Of a stretch of 9,550 bases of DNA, positions 6,635-9,550 are shown one piece after another (position 1 is the stretch's first letter; every line of letters starts with the position of its first letter). This DNA is from Candidatus Peribacterales bacterium. Its GTDB lineage: Bacteria > Patescibacteriota > Gracilibacteria > Peribacterales > Peribacteraceae. A program made the position numbers and the translations under genes. The DNA is taken from NCBI GenBank assembly GCA_021731345.1, contig JAKFXO010000013.1:1-9550 (forward strand), in the 5' to 3' direction. Under the pieces are notes generated by a model. That model was not told the DNA's origin and ran no database searches. It was given only the letters and a program-made list of their open reading frames with translations.

Positions 6635-6733
6635 ATGTCTTCCTGTACTTTTGTACTGTTGGAACAGTACATCGCTTCTCGTCGGCTTGGTTGGTGGCAG
6701 CCCTGCAACACACCGCTGTATAGCTGGCGCTAG
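6635..6733 (+). CDS. Possible Trp-rich leader peptide, 32 codons
   Basis: ATG at 6635 opens 32 codons ending in TAG (6731-6733). Codons 20-21 are a Trp-Trp pair (TGGTGG, 6692-6697) and codon 31 is another Trp (6725-6727). The ORF ends 20 nt before an intrinsic terminator that precedes the 321-aa gene by 23 nt. This resembles a transcription-attenuation leader of the trpL kind. Against it: the only Shine-Dalgarno-like GAGG (6630-6633) is 1 nt from the ATG, the peptide is longer than trpL, and a 32-codon ORF can occur by chance. Downstream genes of kynurenine type make a Trp sensor sensible. Confidence 0.35.
   Translation: MSSCTFVLLEQYIASRRLGWWQPCNTPLYSWR
6652..6671 (+). repeat. Perfect 9-bp inverted repeat in the leader
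   Basis: TGTACTGTT (6652-6660) and AACAGTACA (6663-6671) are separated by GG. TGTACT also occurs directly upstream (6644-6649). As RNA it would fold into a strong stem with a very tight loop; as DNA it is a good operator shape for a dimeric regulator. It lies inside the possible leader ORF. Confidence 0.55.
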
Positions 6734-6753
6734 ACCGTACCTTTGTGAATTTG

Positions 6754-6781
6754 AAGCCCAGCCATACGGCTGGGCTTTTTT
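6754..6781 (+). terminator. Strong intrinsic terminator, candidate attenuator
   Basis: AAGCCCAGCC (6754-6763) pairs perfectly with GGCTGGGCTT (6768-6777) around an ATAC loop, followed by T through 6781: ten base pairs plus a U tract. It may end GNAT transcripts, but only 23 nt separate it from the start of the 321-aa gene. Upstream GCTGG (6723-6727) or TGGTTGG (6688-6694) could pair with the left arm (CCAGC 6758-6762, CCAGCCA 6758-6764) and prevent the hairpin. Confidence 0.85.
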
Positions 6782-6804
6782 GATAATTCTCTCCAACCAC
6801 GACC

Positions 6805-7770
6805 ATGACCACTCTCTCCACCGAACCTTCAGCCAATGCCATTCATGGCGCACTGCGCCTGAAAAGCATAGACCCCCGCATCGGCTCTCTACGACCGGCA
6901 CGCACTCCAGACAGTGTGCATCTCGAACAGATTGCTCGGAGCATCTCTCAGAAGCAGATGTCCACTCGACAACTCTTCCTCACGACCGGCCTGGGTTTGC
7001 AGGGCGGAGGACGAGTGCCCGTTCGCCTCCCCGCGCTCCTCCTTCCTGGATTGCATGTTCTGGAACAATTGCAGACGCTGGGCCTTCCTCCGCCGACATA
7101 TCGCATCTATCAAGCGACCGAGTTCATCGCTACCACCAATGGCATTCCGCTCGACGAAGCGGAGGAAACGGCTTTGAAGATGGAGCGCTACCTCCAGAAA
7201 TATATCGAGCGCTTCCACGCGCATGTGGCATCCCATGTGGAACTTCGCTTCCATCAACTTTCGACACCGGATATTCAACAAAGGATTCATGCGACGATCG
7301 ATGCTATCAGAGCACAGACCGCTACATCGGCTGCTGTACGGGATGCACTTCAGTTGCTGGAACGCTGTGAACAGAAACATTCGGGTGTCTCAGGAAATTC
7401 TCACGTCTATGCCGCTGCAAATGCGCTCTACAGCGGGGCTGTTGATGGCTATCCCTTCGCGGATGATCTTCCGACGGATGCGAGAGCCATTCTTCCCATC
7501 GGTGGACATGCGGAAAAGCCTTTCTTCGCTATTACATCTGTCCTTAGCAATGTGAATGGAAAAAATGTGATTCCTCTTCTCACGCATCTTGGCTCGAGAC
7601 CGACCTACTACGCCTATCCCGCTCACAGTGATCCTCTGTCCATCGATGACTATGGCAGAGCAGTGCGAAGCCCTCCCCAAGATGGCCCGATCCGTGCAGA
7701 TATTGCCGCGTTGCAAGCGGACGGTGCGACCCCGGAATCTCTCGCAGATATTTTCCCCTCCGCCCGATGA
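6805..7770 (+). CDS. Unrecognised 321-aa protein heading the kynurenine-type operon
   Basis: I do not recognise the family. The sequence looks like a soluble alpha/beta protein: a disordered start (1-35), a glycine-rich turn TTGLGLQGGGR (60-70), a hydrophobic core RLPALLLPGLHVLEQLQTLG (74-93), then YRIYQATEFIATTNG (99-113) and a long charged helix EAEETALKMERYLQKYIERF (118-137). Near the C-terminus are ALYSGAVDGYPFADDLP (207-223), PIGGHAEKPFF (231-241) and HLGSRPTYYAYPAHSDPL (261-278), which carry likely functional His, Glu and Lys residues. The strand-helix pattern around 95-137 faintly recalls HUP-type Rossmann folds (class I aminoacyl-tRNA synthetases, cyclodipeptide synthases), but no catalytic motif of those was found. 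No Shine-Dalgarno precedes the ATG. Its stop overlaps the next start (ATGA), so it is coupled to the racemase. Confidence 0.75.
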   Translation: MTTLSTEPSANAIHGALRLKSIDPRIGSLRPARTPDSVHLEQIARSISQKQMSTRQLFLTTGLGLQGGGRVPVRLPALLLPGLHVLEQLQTLGLPPPTYRIYQATEFIATTNGIPLDEAEETALKMERYLQKYIERFHAHVASHVELRFHQLSTPDIQQRIHATIDAIRAQTATSAAVRDALQLLERCEQKHSGVSGNSHVYAAANALYSGAVDGYPFADDLPTDARAILPIGGHAEKPFFAITSVLSNVNGKNVIPLLTHLGSRPTYYAYPAHSDPLSIDDYGRAVRSPPQDGPIRADIAALQADGATPESLADIFPSAR

Positions 7771-8474
7771 AACCCATTCTTGGCATCCTCGGCGGGATGG
7801 GACCGCTCGCGAGCAGTCGCTTCTACGAGCTGCTTATCCAGATCAGCGTCGAGCGGTTCGGTGTGACAAAGAACTCGGATTTCCCGCACCTCCTTCTCGA
7901 CAGCATTCCGGTGCCGGATCTCGTGCGTTCGCAAGATGATGCGGCAATTGCCGTACAGATGATCGAGGAAGAAGCACGGCGACTGGTCCGAGCGGGGGCA
8001 ACGTTCCTCGCGATGACATGCAACACGATGCATCTCTACGAAGACCGGATCAGAGAGGCCGTAGATGTTCCTTTTCTCTCCATGATCGCAGCGGTCACGG
8101 AGTGCGTCCGCAATGATGGACGGAAACGCATCGGTCTCCTCGGATCGATCACCACGATGCAGTCGCCGCTCTACCGTTCCACGCTGGAACAATCCGGCAT
8201 CGAGATGCTAGTGCCCACGGAAGCAGACCAGGAGACATTGGGCACTCTGATTCATGCGGTCATTGCCGGGCATGTCGGCGAAAGTGAACGAAAGCAGCTT
8301 CGCACCCAGATCAATGCACTGATGTCGCGCGGATGCGACGCGGTGATCCTCGGCTGCACGGAGCTGCCTTTGCTCATACGCCAGAAAGATGTCTCCATCC
8401 CTCTATACGACTCGCTCCAGATCCTTGCGGGGAGATGTGCCGAAGAGTGCTTTTCTCGCGAGAACAATCCCTGA
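7767..8474 (+). CDS. Aspartate/glutamate racemase family enzyme (second copy)
   Basis: 235 aa. Visible: LGILGGMGPLASSRFYELL at 5-23, first catalytic cysteine in MTCNTMH (Cys85), the LLGSITTMQSPLY stretch (124-136), second cysteine in ILGCTELPL (Cys197), and IPLYDSLQILA at 211-221. Both catalytic cysteines are intact. It is clearly a paralogue of the minus-strand copy at 5175-5903, with the same motif spacing (112 residues between the cysteines in both). It starts inside the stop of the 321-aa gene (ATGA overlap) and precedes the KynB-like gene by 31 nt, so it belongs to this operon and may act on an amino acid or carboxylic intermediate of the same pathway. The superfamily also includes hydantoin racemases and maleate isomerases, but the N-terminal motif favours the amino-acid racemase type. 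Confidence 0.9.
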   Translation: MKPILGILGGMGPLASSRFYELLIQISVERFGVTKNSDFPHLLLDSIPVPDLVRSQDDAAIAVQMIEEEARRLVRAGATFLAMTCNTMHLYEDRIREAVDVPFLSMIAAVTECVRNDGRKRIGLLGSITTMQSPLYRSTLEQSGIEMLVPTEADQETLGTLIHAVIAGHVGESERKQLRTQINALMSRGCDAVILGCTELPLLIRQKDVSIPLYDSLQILAGRCAEECFSRENNP

Positions 8475-8505
8475 AATTTTTGTATCACGATTTCCCTTCT
8501 CATCC

Positions 8506-9309
8506 ATGCATTCCATTCTCCATCACCAGCGGCTCACCGAACATCGGATCGACCGTAGTCCTGCCGATATGGGAACGCTCTTCCCCGGTGACACACGATC
8601 TGTGCATAGCGTCGATCCTCAGCAATTCAGCGGTGAGGGATTCTGTCAGGTATCAACTATTCGATACATTCTCTCAAGTCATGCCGGAACGCACGCGGAT
8701 CAGCCTCCTCATTTTCATCCGAAGCCGGAGTTCCAAGAGTTTCCTGATATTTGCTATCAAGGTTCGGCCATCGTTCTCGATGTCAGCAAACGATTGCGAG
8801 AAGAGATCAAGATCACAACTGCAATGATAGAAGATGCGCTTGGCGCACTTACGCTTCATAGGTTTCCTCCCCGCGTCCTCGTTCGCACCTTAGACACAGA
8901 AGACTATCCCCGCGAGCCACGGGAAATATTCCCATATTTGTCTGAGGGCGCTGCGGAAACGCTCGTTCGAGTAGCAGCCTCACCATTGAACGCGACGTCT
9001 TTTCCAAGAGCCACGCTCATCGGCATCGACACTCCCTCAGTCGATCATCCGAACGAGAAGAAGTTACTGGAGCACGTACACGGCATTCTCTACAGGGCAC
9101 GGATCGCCATTGTGGAGAACCTGCAGCTTCGTCAAAAAATGAATGGCGATCAGGGCGAACTGCTGACCCTGTTCGATCCGCTGCGTGCGGCGCCGGATGC
9201 CAAGGGCATCGCCGCGATGTTCTTCTTCCCCACGGCCCTTGCTACGACAGCACATGATCCCACATTTCGGCTCATGGAAGCCGCATTTGATTGTTCTTCC
9301 GATCTATGA
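8506..9309 (+). CDS. KynB-like cyclase-family hydrolase (arylformamidase-like)
   Basis: 267 aa from the ATG at 8506; the frame is open upstream but overlaps the racemase gene, and this start gives a natural N-terminus. PF04199-type metal motif: SSHAGTHADQPPHFHP at 57-72 with His59, His63, Asp65 and His69 as metal ligands. FPGDTRS (26-32) matches the WPGDT of KynB, and LIGIDTPSVD (171-180), His190 and IVENLQL (202-208) match the family core. Known role of KynB: hydrolysis of N-formylkynurenine to kynurenine and formate; other members act on different amides or lactones. At 267 aa it is longer than typical KynB (about 210), partly through a C-terminal tail of about 25 residues. No Shine-Dalgarno is visible. 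Its stop overlaps the start of the next gene. Confidence 0.8.
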   Translation: MHSILHHQRLTEHRIDRSPADMGTLFPGDTRSVHSVDPQQFSGEGFCQVSTIRYILSSHAGTHADQPPHFHPKPEFQEFPDICYQGSAIVLDVSKRLREEIKITTAMIEDALGALTLHRFPPRVLVRTLDTEDYPREPREIFPYLSEGAAETLVRVAASPLNATSFPRATLIGIDTPSVDHPNEKKLLEHVHGILYRARIAIVENLQLRQKMNGDQGELLTLFDPLRAAPDAKGIAAMFFFPTALATTAHDPTFRLMEAAFDCSSDL

Positions 9310-9550
9310 ATACCATGTCCGACCTCAGTCACCAACTTCGGCATCTCTTCGATCTCCCGCCGCCGCGCGGCGGCATGCCTGTCATCGACCTGCGCTCCTT
9401 CACGCATGGGCTCCCGCCGGTGTCCGTGAAGCGTAACCTCGAACTGTTCTACGAGGAGTGGAGAACGAGCGGCGTCGATGCCTGGAACGCGCTTGCCGTG
9501 AGCGGTGATATTTTCTTCATCGGTGATGAAAGCGCGGCAGAGAAGGAACG
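9306..9550 (+). CDS. Kynureninase-like / class V PLP enzyme, N-terminal part (cut by window end)
   Basis: Only 81 codons are visible. ATG at 9306 overlaps the KynB-like stop (ATGA), strong evidence for coupling. The part DLRSFTHGLPPVSVKRNLEL (28-47) followed by FYEEWRTSGVDAWNAL (48-63) fits the first helices of kynureninases and related class V aminotransferases, where a small substrate-side loop is followed by a helix ending in an EEW...W pattern. The PLP-binding lysine and the rest lie outside the window, so the call rests on a short stretch and on the KynB-like neighbour. If right, it would cleave kynurenine-type substrates to an anthranilate-type product and alanine. It could equally be a cysteine-desulfurase-like or other fold-type I PLP enzyme. 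Confidence 0.5.
   Translation, partial: MNTMSDLSHQLRHLFDLPPPRGGMPVIDLRSFTHGLPPVSVKRNLELFYEEWRTSGVDAWNALAVSGDIFFIGDESAAEKE

Noticed and set aside
6626..6637. Leader ORF starting at ATG 6626 with UGA read as a sense codon
   Set aside because: The in-frame TGA follows at once, and other genes here end in ordinary TGA stops with ATGA coupling, so there is no sign of UGA recoding.
6652..6671. TrpR operator resemblance
   Set aside because: The outer GTACT/AGTAC arms resemble the E. coli trp operator, but the inner CTAG halves that TrpR needs are absent, so I do not call it a TrpR site.
6592..6804. T-box riboswitch
   Set aside because: No AGGGTGGNACCGCG-type antiterminator sequence and no specifier-loop architecture were found before the terminator.
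6805..7770. Tryptophan 2,3-dioxygenase or IDO
   Set aside because: It would complete a kynurenine pathway, but the heme-dioxygenase signatures (such as the FRHR-type region of TDO) are missing and the fold looks alpha/beta.

Overview
The window is bacterial: tightly packed intron-free genes, sigma70-type -35/-10 hexamers, intrinsic terminators and ATGA overlaps between neighbours. No RNA gene or taxonomic marker is present, so I do not name a phylum. Two blocks differ in base composition. Roughly 1-2500 is AT-rich (positions 1-60 count to 19 G+C of 60), while the rest is GC-rich (4501-4560 count to 38 of 60). This suggests an acquired accessory segment joined to a different background, with the change falling in a repeat-rich gap at about 2234-2580.

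Region A (1-2233, minus strand) holds three genes read right to left: an unrecognised soluble protein, a three-helix membrane protein, and a zinc-ribbon protein that enters the TIGR02391/Ymh (HEPN-like) domain before the window edge cuts it. The first two have -10 hexamers only 7-8 nt before their start codons, as in leaderless transcripts. Region B (2472-4693, plus strand) has a membrane-anchored NERD-domain protein behind a near-consensus promoter, then a SAM-dependent methyltransferase and a HAD-family hydrolase separated by 2 nt. Region C (4695-5903, minus strand) has an aspartate/glutamate racemase-family enzyme and a small unknown protein with a strong palindrome in front of it, ending in an intrinsic terminator that faces the HAD gene.

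Region D (6148-9550, plus strand) is the most interesting. After a GNAT acetyltransferase there is a 213-nt leader holding a small ORF with a Trp-Trp pair plus a third Trp codon, followed by a strong intrinsic terminator that ends 23 nt before the next gene. That gene starts a compact operon: a 321-aa protein I do not recognise, a second Asp/Glu racemase-family enzyme, a KynB-like formamidase/cyclase and, cut by the window edge, what looks like the N-terminus of a kynureninase-type PLP enzyme. A tryptophan-reading attenuator in front of kynurenine-type enzymes would be coherent regulation. It remains an inference, because the leader ORF is short, its ribosome site is poorly spaced, and no tryptophan dioxygenase is visible.
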